64,000 bases of DNA from Sipunculus nudus. Lineage: Eukaryota; Annelida; Sipuncula; Golfingiida; Sipunculidae. This document shows positions 12,271 through 23,411 of this stretch, one piece after another. Every line of letters starts with the position of its first letter. Positions within the stretch are counted from its first letter, which is position 1. The position numbers and the translations under genes are program-made. The stretch is taken from positions 45,332,714-45,396,713 of the forward strand of contig CM049320.1 of assembly GCA_026874595.1 (NCBI GenBank), written 5' to 3'. The notes under the pieces are model-generated. The model worked only from the letters and a program-made list of their open reading frames with translations, was not told the DNA's origin and did not search any database.

Positions 12271-14900
12271 ACAAGGGACCTATGGGTCACGACGCTCAGC
12301 TGTTATTTATGATAAAAAAATATTATTTAGAAATGAGGCACATGCTGGTTTTGTGTGGTAATAAATATAAGCTGTATTATGAGTTGTTGTTGTTTAGCTT
12401 ATGTATGATATTGATAGTACCTTTGGAGACAGGGAAGAGGATTGATTTCATTTATTTTATTAACAAATGGAGTGCTACTGTCACACAGATTTTGACTTGG
12501 CAATATAACTTATAAGCAGAACATATAGTATAAGAGTTTAACTATTTATTAAAAAAATTAAAAAAATATTGTCCCAAATATAATTTTTATTAAAAATAAT
12601 AAGAGAATCATATGATTCTTTTAAAATGAAATATAACTGATATGATTATTAAAATAATATTAAAGAATATATTCATGAATGCATTCATGAATACATTTTG
12701 AAAGTATTTGCACGAGTATTCATATACTTTCATTTTTACCTGAATTCCCATTCTTTATGCAAGAAATTTTATAATGGAGTACATAATCATATTCGTATTT
12801 AAATACAATTACAAAGTATTCACACCATGTCTGGTATTTATTCAGTTTTCACCAAACAATGATGTTGAGAATCCAGAATATATTAAATTCACACATTTAA
12901 ATAATGATCATAAGTACCTGGTTTTATGGCTTTTATTTATATTAAAAAATAACTGTAAAAAATTCATTTTGGACTAATTTCACATCAATGTACACACTAG
13001 ACACAGTAGGAATCTAGATTAAAATTATCAACTGCATCTTTGTCTATCATTAATTTCCTTCATATAATCCTTAATGATTAGTAATGAATAATATGATTTA
13101 CTTCTTTATCATTTAAAATGAACTGAAAAATGCAATAGGTGACTGCATGGTGTTATTTGGAATATGTGACATTCTACCCATCGATACAAGATTCTTATAT
13201 CATCAGTAACTGCAAGTTAATTTCCTGTTATTATAAACTAACAAATTCCTTTTCTATTTTTCTTTAATTTGTTATTAAAAACCAATAAAAATTTATTAAT
13301 TTATTGTTTATTGTTATGTTGTTGGTTAAAACTACTAGATGAGTTGGGTCGAACACCTGGATCAACTGTGGCTGGCCATAAGCTGCCTGGATTCTCCCCT
13401 CAAGCGTGCATAATTTGATGAAAGGTCAACAAGGTCAACATACAGGTGACTCAAGAGGGGCTGGAGAGAGCCAAAGTCTGACAGGTTCTCATAAAAAACA
13501 TTAATAAAAGCTACAATATTTGGCAAATTTCTTTCAGCTTTCTAAACTAAAAAGCTGAAATCCTTATGTGTGCATGATATGAAAATTATATCAACAGTGC
13601 TCACGGGAAACAAACGTGCCATGGTCACAGTTGGGCAAAATTTAAGGTACTAATTTTACATTTATACTAATAACTTATAAAATTTGAAAAATTCAGAACT
13701 AATTTTGGGTATTCAATTGAATCTTGATTAAATATTGTTACATCCCTGACAAAAAAGATCTCTAGCTTCAGCAATGCCCTTGTTAAGGGAGTAAATATAT
13801 TTCTTGATTTTTTACAAAGTGCATTATGTTTGGGCCCATAACTTAAAAAAAATACACAATACTGACATCATTTCTGGCATGTGCATAGTGAATGTATAGA
13901 AAAATATGTATATTATATATGATCAAAGTCAGATCAGTGGTTTTGATATTAGGCAGTCTTAAAGTGTAACATTGGGTTTTTAATGGAAAAATGAAGTTTT
14001 TCATTGATATCTCGAAGGAATTAAGTCCTAGTGACCAAATTCTTGGCATGGTAGGGGATTTTGGAGAAATCTAACTGTATGCCAAATTTAAGGAACTTAG
14101 AGCTGAAGCTCGGGAGCTGAGCTCTAGCAAACTGCATAACACTAGCAATATGTGACATGGTGCTTGAAAACTTGAATAAAATCTACAGTTTTTGATCAAC
14201 TGGTTTCAAATTTTTGGTGTTAACAGTTGAAATGCTAACAAAAACATGCTGTGAAAATTAAATCCACAGCAGTTACAGCAAAAAAACGTGCCATGGTCAA
14301 AGTTGGGCAAAATTTAAGGTACCAATTTTTTATTTTTGCTAATATTTTTAAAAATTTAAAAGATTTTGATCTAATTTTAGGTATACAATTTAATTTTGAT
14401 TAATAAAAGTAATATTACTGGAAAAAAAGTGCTTAGCTTTAACAAGTTTTGTGTGAAGTGATAAAATTTCTTTCCTGATTATTTACAAAATGCATTATGT
14501 TTGGGCCCATAACTTTTTTAAATTAAATAATACAGACCTAATTTCTGGCATGTACATAGGAATTATATAGAGGATTATTTATAGGAAATATGAGGAAAAA
14601 CAGATGAGTGGTTTTGATATTAGGCAGTCCTAAAGTGTGAAAATAGGTTTTTAATAAAAAATTGAGGTTTTTCCTTAATTTCTCAAAGGAATGAAGTCGC
14701 AAAGACCCATTTTTCGGCTTGGTAGGAGATCTTGGGGACATCTAACATTATGCTGAATTTTGGATTCCTAGGTCTTACGGTTTCAAAACGTGCCACATCT
14801 ACGGACGGACGGACGGACGGACGGACGGACAGACAGACAAACGGACAACGGACAATGGACCACGATTATAGCTCAGATGACTTATAGTCAGCTGAGCTAA
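12271..14900 (+). mobile_element. Type 1 element, complete long form (2.63 kb)
   Basis: It starts ACAAGGGACCTATGGGTCAC (hairpin) followed by GCTCAGCTGT, a near match to the 5' word GCTCAGCTGA. It ends with (CGGA)n at 14807-14850 and a 12-bp stem-loop TAGCTCAG..TGAC-TTATA-GTCA..CTGAGCTA, then AAAA. The interior is AT-rich and carries a two-copy repeat offset by 672 bp. A second complete copy lies inverted at 45481-48124. No open frame of significance is present. Confidence 0.7.
13616..14770 (+). repeat. 672-bp offset direct repeat inside type 1
   Basis: The block from 'gtgccatggtcacagttgggc' (13616) through 'tgggcccataact', 'ctggcatgtgcatag', 'gttttgatattaggcagtc' and 'ctaactgtatgcc' recurs from 14288 with the same order of phrases but many substitutions. 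It represents an old internal duplication in the type 1 family and recurs in the copies at 19.2-21.9, 27.6-28.9 and 45.5-46.8 kb. Confidence 0.7.
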
Positions 14901-15544
14901 AAATCAGAAATTGCAGGTGGGGCCACCAAAATTGTGCAGCACGTACAAACCATCAGTCCCAATGATCAAAGTAAGTTTTGTGAAAATCCACACAATGGTT
15001 CCTGAGATATAAGCTTCTGAGTGTTTTTTCTATAATCAGCTATAAAATGTAGAAAAATGGGTCAAGGTCACCCATCTTCGAACTTGACCGTGATTTTATT
15101 GATATACATCTTAACTAATGAAATAAAATTCCAACAGTGAATCCTTTTAAATGATATCCTGCTCTCAAGGTAAAAGTTAACAGACGCAGGACAGACAGAC
15201 TCCGGACGGACAGACAGACAGCACGACAGACGGACAGCTTGGGTGACGACAATAGCCCATCAGCCTATGAGCTGAGGGCTAAAAACGGCTGTACATGTAC
15301 ATTTGTCATGAAAATTTATATTTTTCATGAAATTTTCTATGTTCAGGAGCACTCGAATGGTCAAAAGTAGGTCAACTGGGACAAAACAAGAACTCAATCT
15401 GTAACTGGTCATTATCTGCCCACACACCGAAAATCAGGCCCCTATCTGCAGGCATTGCGAAAAAAAGTCTGTACATGTGCACTTGTCATGAAAATCTATA
15501 TTTTTTTATGAAATTTTCTATGTTAGGGCACCGTCAAACAGTAA

Positions 15545-16580
15545 CTAGAATATCAGCAGAAGCTGACAAAAGCCCTCAGCCAAAAGAACAGTGTTTAGAG
15601 GTGGTAACAGTAACAAGTACTAAATATCTGTTCTCACATGGATGTATATCTGTACATGTCTCAGTTATAAATTTAAAATGGAGAGGTATGTACCATGATT
15701 CATAACAATCCACCAAATGCTTTCTGAAAAATATACTTCTAAGTTTTATTCTATTATAAGCTCTGTGACCTTGAAAAGTAGGTCAAGGTCACCCATCTTC
15801 AAACATGAATGAGATTTTTGTTGATATACATCTTCACCAAAGAAATAAAATTCCTATTGTAAATCCTTTTAGAGATATCCCGCTCACAAGGCCAAAGTTG
15901 AAAAATCCAAGAAAAATTCAATATAAAATCAGAAATTGCAGGTGGCACCCCCAAACTTGCGCAGCAGTTACAGACCATCAGTCCCTATGATCATAGTAAG
16001 TATTGTGAAAATCCATCCAATGGTTCCTGAGAAATAAGCTTCTAAACGTTTTTTCTATAATCAGCTCTAAAACGTAGAAAAATAGGTCAAGGTCACCCAT
16101 CTTCGAACTTGACCGAGATTTTGTCAATATACATCATCACCGAAAAAATAAAATTCTTACGGTGAATCCTTTTCGAGATATCCCGCTCACAAACCCAAAG
16201 TTGAAAAATCCAATAAAAATTCATTAAAAATCAGAAATTGTAGGTGGCGCCACCAAACTTGTATAGCAGGTACAGACTATCAGTCCCAATAATCATAGTA
16301 AGTTTTGTGAAAATCCACCAAATGGTTCCTGAGTAATAAGCATCTAAGTGTTTTTCTATAATCAGCTCTAAAATGTAGAAAAATAGGTCAAGGTCACCCA
16401 TCTTCGAACTTGACCGAGATTTTGTCGATATACATCTTTACCGAGGAAATAAAATTCTGACGGTGAATCCTTTTCAAGATATCCCGCTCACAAGGTAAAA
16501 GTTAACGGACGCCGGACAGAAGGACGGACGGACAGCTTGGGTGACGACAATAGCCCATCAGCCTAAGGGCTGAGGGCTAA
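15545..16580 (+). mobile_element. Type 3 element, complete
   Basis: This is a second complete type 3 copy with the same ends as 5859-6886, including 5' word GCCCTCAGCC, two ~302-bp units (palindromes at 15941 and 16243) and the GGCTGAGGGCTAA end. It lies in type 4 DNA. The uninterrupted counterpart near 34695 (CAGTCAAAAGTAGGTC) shows no duplicated target. No coding sequence. Confidence 0.7.
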
Positions 16581-16728
16581 AAAGTAGGTCAACTGGGACA
16601 AAACATGAACTCAATCTGTAACTGGTCATTATCTGCCCACACACCAAAAATCAGGCCAATATCTGCAGGCATTGCGAAAAAAAATCCGTACATGTGTATT
16701 TGTCATGAAAATTTTTATTTTTCATACT

Positions 16729-17312
16729 CATCAACTAACAAATTCCTATTCTATTAATTTTTCTTTTATTTGTTATTAAAAACCAATAAAAATTTATTGA
16801 TTTATTGTTTATTGTTCTGTTGTTTTTCAAAACAACTACTAGATGAGTTGGATTGGACACCTGGATTAACTGACCTGGGCATTAGCTGCCTGGCTGCCCC
16901 AGTGTAAGCCTCGCCTCAAGCGTGCATAATTTGCTGAAAGGTCAACAAGGTCAACATACAGGTGATTGTTCTTACAAGATAAAAACTTGCCATGGTCAAA
17001 CTTGGGCAAAATTTATAGTACCAATTTTATATTTTTGCCATTATTTAAAAAAATTAACAGATTTTGATCTAAATTTTGGTATACAATCAAATTTTGATTA
17101 ATTAAAGTTGTATTACTGAAAAAACAGTCCCTAGCTTTAACACTTTTTCTCTTAAGTGACCAAATATCTTTCATGATTTTTTTACAAAGTCCATTATGTT
17201 TGGGCCTATAAATTTTTTTAAATTATATAATACTGACTTAATTTCTGGCATGCTCATAGGAACTATATAGAGGAATATTTATGGTAAATATGAAGACAAC
17301 CAAATGAGTGGT
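16729..17312 (+). mobile_element. Type 1 fragment
   Basis: The sequence matches internal type 1 blocks ('actactagatgagttgg', 'gtcaacaaggtcaacatacagg', 'ccatggtcaaacttgggc', 'tttgggcctataa') with internal deletions and no ends. No gene is present. Confidence 0.5.
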
Positions 17313-17880
17313 TTTTAACTCAGCTGACTGAAAGTCATCTAAGCTATAGTGATCACTCTTCGTCCGTCGTCCGTCCGGCCGTCTGTCCTTTAACAGGGCA
17401 CAAATCGTAACCGCTAGACCTGGAATCTTCTAACTTGACATCCAGGGAGATCCATAAAAAATCTCCTTGGAAACCTGAATTTAAGTCTCTGTTACCCATA
17501 TTCTTCGAGCTATGGGTCTCTGAAGTGCCCCCCAGAATAATAAAAAATTTGATACAAAAACTCAAGTATCTGAATAACTACTGCATTGATCACCATGATT
17601 CTTTGCATGAATATTGATCAAGGAGTGTTTCATCAGTTCCTGTAACCTGGTGGCACCACCTGTATTTTTCCAATTTTTATGAATTTTTTTCTCTTTTTTT
17701 GGATACCTCCAAAGAAGCTGTCATCTGTAACAGGGCACAAATCGTAACCCCTGAACCTGGGATCTTTTAACTTTACATCAAGGGAGGTCCATGAAAAGTC
17801 TCTGTGGAAACCTGAAATAAGGTCTCTGTTACCCATATTCTTTGAGCTATGGGTCTCTGAAGTACCCCCCAGAATAATAA
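17313..17880 (-). mobile_element. Inverted type 1 fragment with the 339-bp unit
   Basis: On the plus strand it begins TTTTTAACTCAGCTGAC and a CGTCCGTC microsatellite, the reverse complement of a type 1 3' end. It continues with the 'gggtctctgaagtgcccccc' phrases in reverse orientation from the type 1 array at 23.4-25.8 kb, and a palindrome GGTGGCACCACC at 17649. Two partial units are present; the 5' end is missing. It is one of only two minus-oriented type 1 pieces in the window. Confidence 0.55.
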
Positions 17881-19850
17881 ACAAGGGATCTATGGGTCAT
17901 GACGCACAGCTGTTGCTGGTTTTGTGTGGTAATAAAAATAAGCTGTATTATGAGTTGTTGTTGTTTAGCTAATGTATGATTTTGATAGTACCTTTGAAGA
18001 CAGGGAAGAGGATTGATTTCATTTATTTTATTAACAAATGGAGTACTATTGTCACACAGATTTTGACTTGGCCATATAACTTATAAGCAGAATATATAAG
18101 GGTTTAACTATTAATTAAAAAAAATTACAAATATTGTCCCAAATATAATTTTTATTAAAAATAATAAGAGAATCATATGATTTTTTAAAATGAAATATAA
18201 CTGAAATGATTATTAAAATAATATTAAAGAATATATTCATGAATGCATTCATGAATACATTTTGAAAGTATTTGCACTGGTATTCATATACTTTCATTTT
18301 TACCTGAATTCCCATTCTTTATGCAAGAAATTTTATAATGGAGTACATATTCATATTCGTTTTTAAATACAATTACAAAGTATTCGCACCATGTCTGGTA
18401 TTTATTCAGTTTTCACCAAACAATGATGTAAAGAATCCAGAATATACAAAATTCACACATTTAAATAATGATCATAAGTACCTGGTTTTATGGCTTTTAT
18501 TTATATTAAAAAATAACTGTAAAAAAATCATTTTGGACTAATTTCACATCAATGTACACACTAGACACAGTAGGAATCTAGATTAATATTATCAACTGCA
18601 TCTTTGTCTATCATTAATTTCCTTCATATGATCCCTAATGATTAGTAATGAATAATATGATTTACTTTTTTATCATTAAAATTGAACTGAAAAATGCCAT
18701 AGGTGACTGCATGGTGTTATTTGGAATATGTGATATTCTACCCATCGATACAAGATTCTTATATCATCAGTAACTGCAAGTTAATTTCCTGTTATTATAA
18801 ACTAACAAATTCCTTTTCTATTTTCTTTAATTTGTTATTAAAAACCAATAAAAATTTATTAATTTATTGTTTATTGTTATGTTGTTGGTTAAAACTACTA
18901 GATGAGTTGGGTTGGACACCTGGATCAACTGTGGCTGGCCATAAGCTGCCTGGATTCCTGTGTATGCCTCGCCTCAAGCATGCATAATTTGCTGAAAGTT
19001 CAACAAGGTCAACATACAGGTGACTCAAGAGGGGCTGGAGAGAGCCAAAGTCTGACAGGGTCTCATAAAAACATTAATAAAAGCTACAATTTTTGGCCAA
19101 TTTCTTTCAGCTTTCTAAACTTAAAAGCTGAAATCCTTATGTGTGCATGATATGAAAATTATATCAACAGTGCTCACAGGAAACAAACGTGCCATGGTCA
19201 AAGTTGGGCGAAATTTAAGTTGCTAATTTTACATTTATACTAATAACTTATAAAATTTGAAAAATTCATAACTAATTTTGGGTATTCAATTGAACCTTGA
19301 TAATGTTACATCCCTGACAAAAAATCTCTAGCTTCAGCAATCCCCTTGTTAAGGGAGTAAATATATTTCTTGATTTTTTACAAAGTGCATTATGTTTGGG
19401 CCCATAACTTAAACAATTACGCAATACTGACATCATTCTGGCATGTGCATAGAGAATGAAAAATATGTATATTATTTATGATTAAAGTCAGATCAGTGGT
19501 TTTGATAATAGGCAGTCTTGAAGTGTAACAATGGGTTTTTAATGGAAAAATGAAGTTTTTCATTAATATCTTGAAGGTATTAAGTCCTAGTGACCAAATT
19601 CTTGGCATGGTAGGGGATTTTGGAGACATCTAGCTGTATGCCGAATTTAAGGAACTAAGAGCTGAAGCTGGGGAGCTGAGCTCTTGCAAACTGCATAACA
19701 CTAGCTTGATGAAAACAATATGTTACATGGTGCTTGAAAACTTGAATAAAATCTACAGTTTTTGATCAACTGGTTTAAAATTTTTGGTGTAAACAGTTGA
19801 AAAGGTAACAAAAACATGCTGTGAAAATTAAATCCACAGCAGTTACAGGA
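17881..19850 (+). mobile_element. Type 1 element, 3'-truncated
   Basis: A type 1 start (ACAAGGGATCTATGGGTCAT) leads into the same AT-rich body as 12271-14900 but stops at 'cagcagttacagg', where another type 1 start follows immediately. The remaining third and the 3' hairpin are missing. The element has no coding content. Confidence 0.6.
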
Positions 19851-21956
19851 ACAAGGGACCTATGGGTCATGACGCTCAGCTGTTATATATGATAAAAAAA
19901 TATTATTTAGAAATGAGGAACATACTGGTTTTGTGTGGTAATAAATATAAGCTGTATTATGAGTTGTTGTTGTTTAGCTTATGTTTGATTTTGATAGTAC
20001 CTTTGGAGACAGGGAAGAGGATTGATTTCATTTATTTTATTAACAAATAAAGTACTATTGCCACACAGATTTTGACTTGGCCATATAACTTATAAGCAGA
20101 ACATTTAATTTAAGAGTTTAACTATTTATTAAAAAAAAATTAAAGGTATTGTCCCAAATATAATTTTTATTAAAAATAATAAGAGAATCATATGATTTTT
20201 TAAAATGAAATATAACTGTAATGATTATTAAAATAATATTAAAGAATATATTCATGAATGCATTCACCTTTTTGATTTCCTGTTATTATAAACTAACAAA
20301 TTCTTTTTTATTTTTTTTTAATTTGTTATTAAAAAACAATAAAAATTTATAAATTTATTGTTAATTGTTATGTTGTTGGTTAAAACTACTAGATGAGTTG
20401 GGTTGGACACCTGGATCAACTGTGGCTGGCCATAAGCTGCCTACCTGCAACAGTGTATGGCTCGCCTCAAGCATGCATAATTTGCTGAAAGTTCAACAAG
20501 GTCAACATACAGGTGACTCAAGAGGGGCTTGAGAGAGTTAAGGTCTGACATGGTCTCATAAAAACATTAATAAAAGCTACAATTTTTGGCCAATTTCTTT
20601 CAGCTTTCTAAACTAAAAGGCTGAAGTCCTTGTGTGCATGATATGAAAATTATATCAACCGTGCTCACAGGAAACAAATGTGCCATGGTCAAAGTTGGGC
20701 AAAATTTAAGGTACTAATTTTATATTTATACTAATAACATATAAAATTTGAAAAATTCAGGACTAATTTGGGGTATTCAATTGAAACTTGATTAAATAAT
20801 GTTACATCCCTGGCAAAAAAACTCTAGCTTCAGCAATCCCCTTGTTAAGGGAGTAAATATATTTCTTGATTTTTTACATAGTGCATTATGTTTGGGCCCA
20901 TAACTTAAAACAATTACGCAATACTGACATCATTTCTGGCATATGCATAGAGAATGTATAGAAAAATATGTATATTATATATGATTAAAGTTACATCAGT
21001 GGTTTTGATATTAGGCAGTCTTGAAGTGTAACAATGGGTTTTTAATGGAAAAATGAAGTTTTTCATTAATATCTCTAAGGTATTAAGCCCTAGTGACCAA
21101 GTTCTTGGCATGGTAGTGAATTTTGGAGACATCTAATTGTATGCCAAATTTTAGGAACTGGGAGCTGAAGCTGGGGAGCTGAGCTCTTGCAAACTGCATG
21201 ACACTAGCTTGATGTAAACAATTTGTTACATGGTGCTTGAAAACTTGAATAAAATCTAGTTTTTGATCAACTGGTTTCAAATTTTTGGTGTTAACAGACA
21301 AAATGCTAACAAAAACATGCTGAGAAAATTAAATCCACAGTACTTACCGTAAAAAAACGTGCCATGGTCAAAGTTGGGCAAAATTTAAGGTACCAATTTT
21401 TATTTTTGTTAATATTTTAAAAAATTTAAAAGATTTTGATCTAATTTTTGGTATACAATTTAATTTTGATAAATTAAATTTATATTACTGGAAAAAGGTC
21501 CATAGCTTTAACATGTTTTGTGTAAAGTGATCAAATATCTTTCCTGATTTTTTACAAAATGCATTATGTTTGGGCCCATAACTTTTTTAAATTATATAAT
21601 ACAGACATAATTTCTGGCATGTACATAGGAACTATATAGAAGAATATTTATGGTAAATATGAGGGAAAACAGATGAGTGGTTTTGATATTAGGCAGTCCT
21701 GAAGTGTGAAAATAGGTTTTTAATAAAAAATTGAGGTTTTGCCTTAATTTCTCAAAGGAACGAAGTCGCAAAGACCCAGTTTTCGGCTTGGTAGGAGATC
21801 TTGGGGACATCTAACATTATGCTGAATTTTGGATTCCTAGGTCTTACGGTTTCAAAACGTGCCACATCTACGGACGGACGGACGGCACGACAGACGGACA
21901 ATGGACAATGGACCACGACTATAGCTCAGATGACTTATAGTCAGCTGAGCTAAAAA
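19851..21956 (+). mobile_element. Type 1 element, complete ends, internal deletion
   Basis: It starts ACAAGGGACCTATGGGTCAT and ends with CGGACGGACGG, the stem-loop TAGCTCAG...CTGAGCTA and AAAA at 21956. About 500 bp of the long-form body are missing at about 20267-20270. It abuts the truncated copy at 17881-19850 head to tail. No protein is encoded. Confidence 0.65.
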
Positions 21957-22640
21957 GTTATAAAATTAATGATGTAGGAATGTTCAAATATTAGTAGTTG
22001 TCTGTCTGTAGGAGAATCAAATAGGATATCAGTTGTAAATATAAGATAATTATATGGCAAGAATGTTTGTTTTTGTGAATCTCTGTCAGATTTTAGGCTC
22101 AATTAAATTCCACCATGACAACAGGAAACAGTTCAATTATGCCTTTTGTTAAAATATCTAATTAAAATGAGAATTTTCCTATCTTATGATGTTTATTAAT
22201 TTTTTCCCCCATGTTGGATTTTGGATGATGTGTCAATCTCAAGTTTGTTTCCTTCAGTCAACAAAACTGAAGCTGAATATGTGTTACTGCAAGTATCAAC
22301 CATTTCCTAGACTACATGTCTCCATGATTACTGTTTGTTATTATGTAAATAAATCGTTTTATGTTTAGAAAGCAGCCAAAATTTTAAATTTTGTAATGGT
22401 ATCTAGATATGTAATTGGCCTATTTTTATGAAAGATAAAAAAATAATTAATTAAAACAGCACGACTTCCTATCATTGACATCCATGTCAGTCTGCACATA
22501 ACAGTTTAGTATCTTAATCGGACACACGGTGGCGCTCGAGCTGCGCAAGGTCTCCTGTACTGCACTTTTACCAATGTATTGTGAGGAATATGTTGGATTT
22601 TGATACAATTCAACAGAAATATTAATCACTAAAATATCTC
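21957..22640. other. Stretch with no recognised gene
   Basis: This is one of the few stretches without an obvious repeat family. Frames are short and interrupted, and I see no splice-flanked exon, RNA gene or terminus. It may be an old intergenic or intronic remnant. Confidence 0.4.
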
Positions 22641-23130
22641 ACCTAAGTTTGATTTCAGTAAAGTCCATGCATATTTAATGAGGCCAGAGGTCACCACACT
22701 TTGGAGGCACTTTGGTGACATCACAAATATCCTGTAGATTTTCATGAAACTCGTACATATTTACCAATACAGTTCCTCACCCCAATTAATCTCTCAGCAG
22801 ATTTCATGCTTATTTAATGAGGTCAAAGGTTACCAGGCTGCTCTGAACAGGCCACTCGGAGGTGTCGCTGCAATAACTTACAAAGAATATGAAGGATATG
22901 GATCAAACTCATCAGGATTATTAATACATAAAATATCTCAATTTCTTCAATTTCCAGCAAAATCCATGCACATTTAATAAGGTCAGAGATCACCTCACTT
23001 TGGTGGCACAGTGGTGAATATGGATTTTCATGAAACTCGTCATACATATTTACCAATAGAGTTTCTCACCTGATTTATATTCCCAACAAAATTCATGCAT
23101 ATTTAATGAGGTCAGAGGTTACCAGATACA
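22641..23130 (+). repeat. Four-copy ~150-bp degenerate repeat
   Basis: The phrase 'catgcatatttaatgaggtcagaggt', with variants, recurs at about 22668, 22805, 22965 and 23094. Copies are joined by 'ttttcatgaaactcgtacatatttaccaata' segments. The repeat resembles a short tandem core of a non-autonomous element, but no termini were identified. Confidence 0.5.
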
Positions 23131-23233
23131 TGACTTTCATATTATGCATGCACTTGTTATTTTATCTCTTAATTTTGTATTCAGTTGATAATAAATATTT
23201 TCAATACTGTATGTTTTCAGGTACCTGCCAAGA

Positions 23234-23410
23234 AAAATCCAGATCAAATCCAGATCAAATATTTCACGAACAAGAATACCAGATCAAAGAAAACCAGATC
23301 AAAGATAACCAGATTAAAAAACTAGATCAAAACAAGATAAAAAACGAGATCAAAACCAGATAAAAAAACAAGATCAAAACCAGATCAAAAAAAGAGATCA
23401 AAACCAGATA
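23234..23410 (+). repeat. CCAGATCAAA minisatellite
   Basis: About 15 imperfect copies of a roughly 10-base word (CCAGATCAAA and variants such as ACAAGATCAAAA) form an A-rich, purine-biased stretch. It directly precedes the start of the type 1 element at 23412. The short open frame through it is an effect of the periodic sequence, not a gene. Confidence 0.8.
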
Positions 23411-23411
23411 A

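Larger units (their letters stand above)
11985..15282 (+). mobile_element. Type 3 element embedded in type 4, 5' word deleted
   Basis: It begins CTAGAATATTAGC with a wobble-paired hairpin, but the next ~95 bases of a complete type 3 (including the 5' word GCCCTCAGCC, present at 15575) are missing. The same deletion and the same junction with type 4 DNA occur at 33771. A type 1 element splits it at 12271-14900. The 3' end at 15240-15282 is intact (hairpin and GGCTGAGGGC-like word). Losing one terminus suggests it can no longer move alone. Confidence 0.65.
11601..16728 (+). mobile_element. Type 4 element with nested type 3 and type 1 insertions
   Basis: The start ACTAGATGTGTCAGAACAAC and 5' word ATGCCCCCGCC match the type 4 element at 33388. 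The body has ~200-bp units ('ggtcaaaagtaggtcaac', 'cacaccaaaaatcagg', 'gcattgcgaaaaaaagtc'). Two type 3 insertions (11985-15282 and 15545-16580) interrupt it, and the first is itself interrupted by type 1 (12271-14900). The type 4 3' end (GGCGGGGGCAT) is not found; the body stops near 16728 against type 1 DNA. No protein is encoded. Confidence 0.6.
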
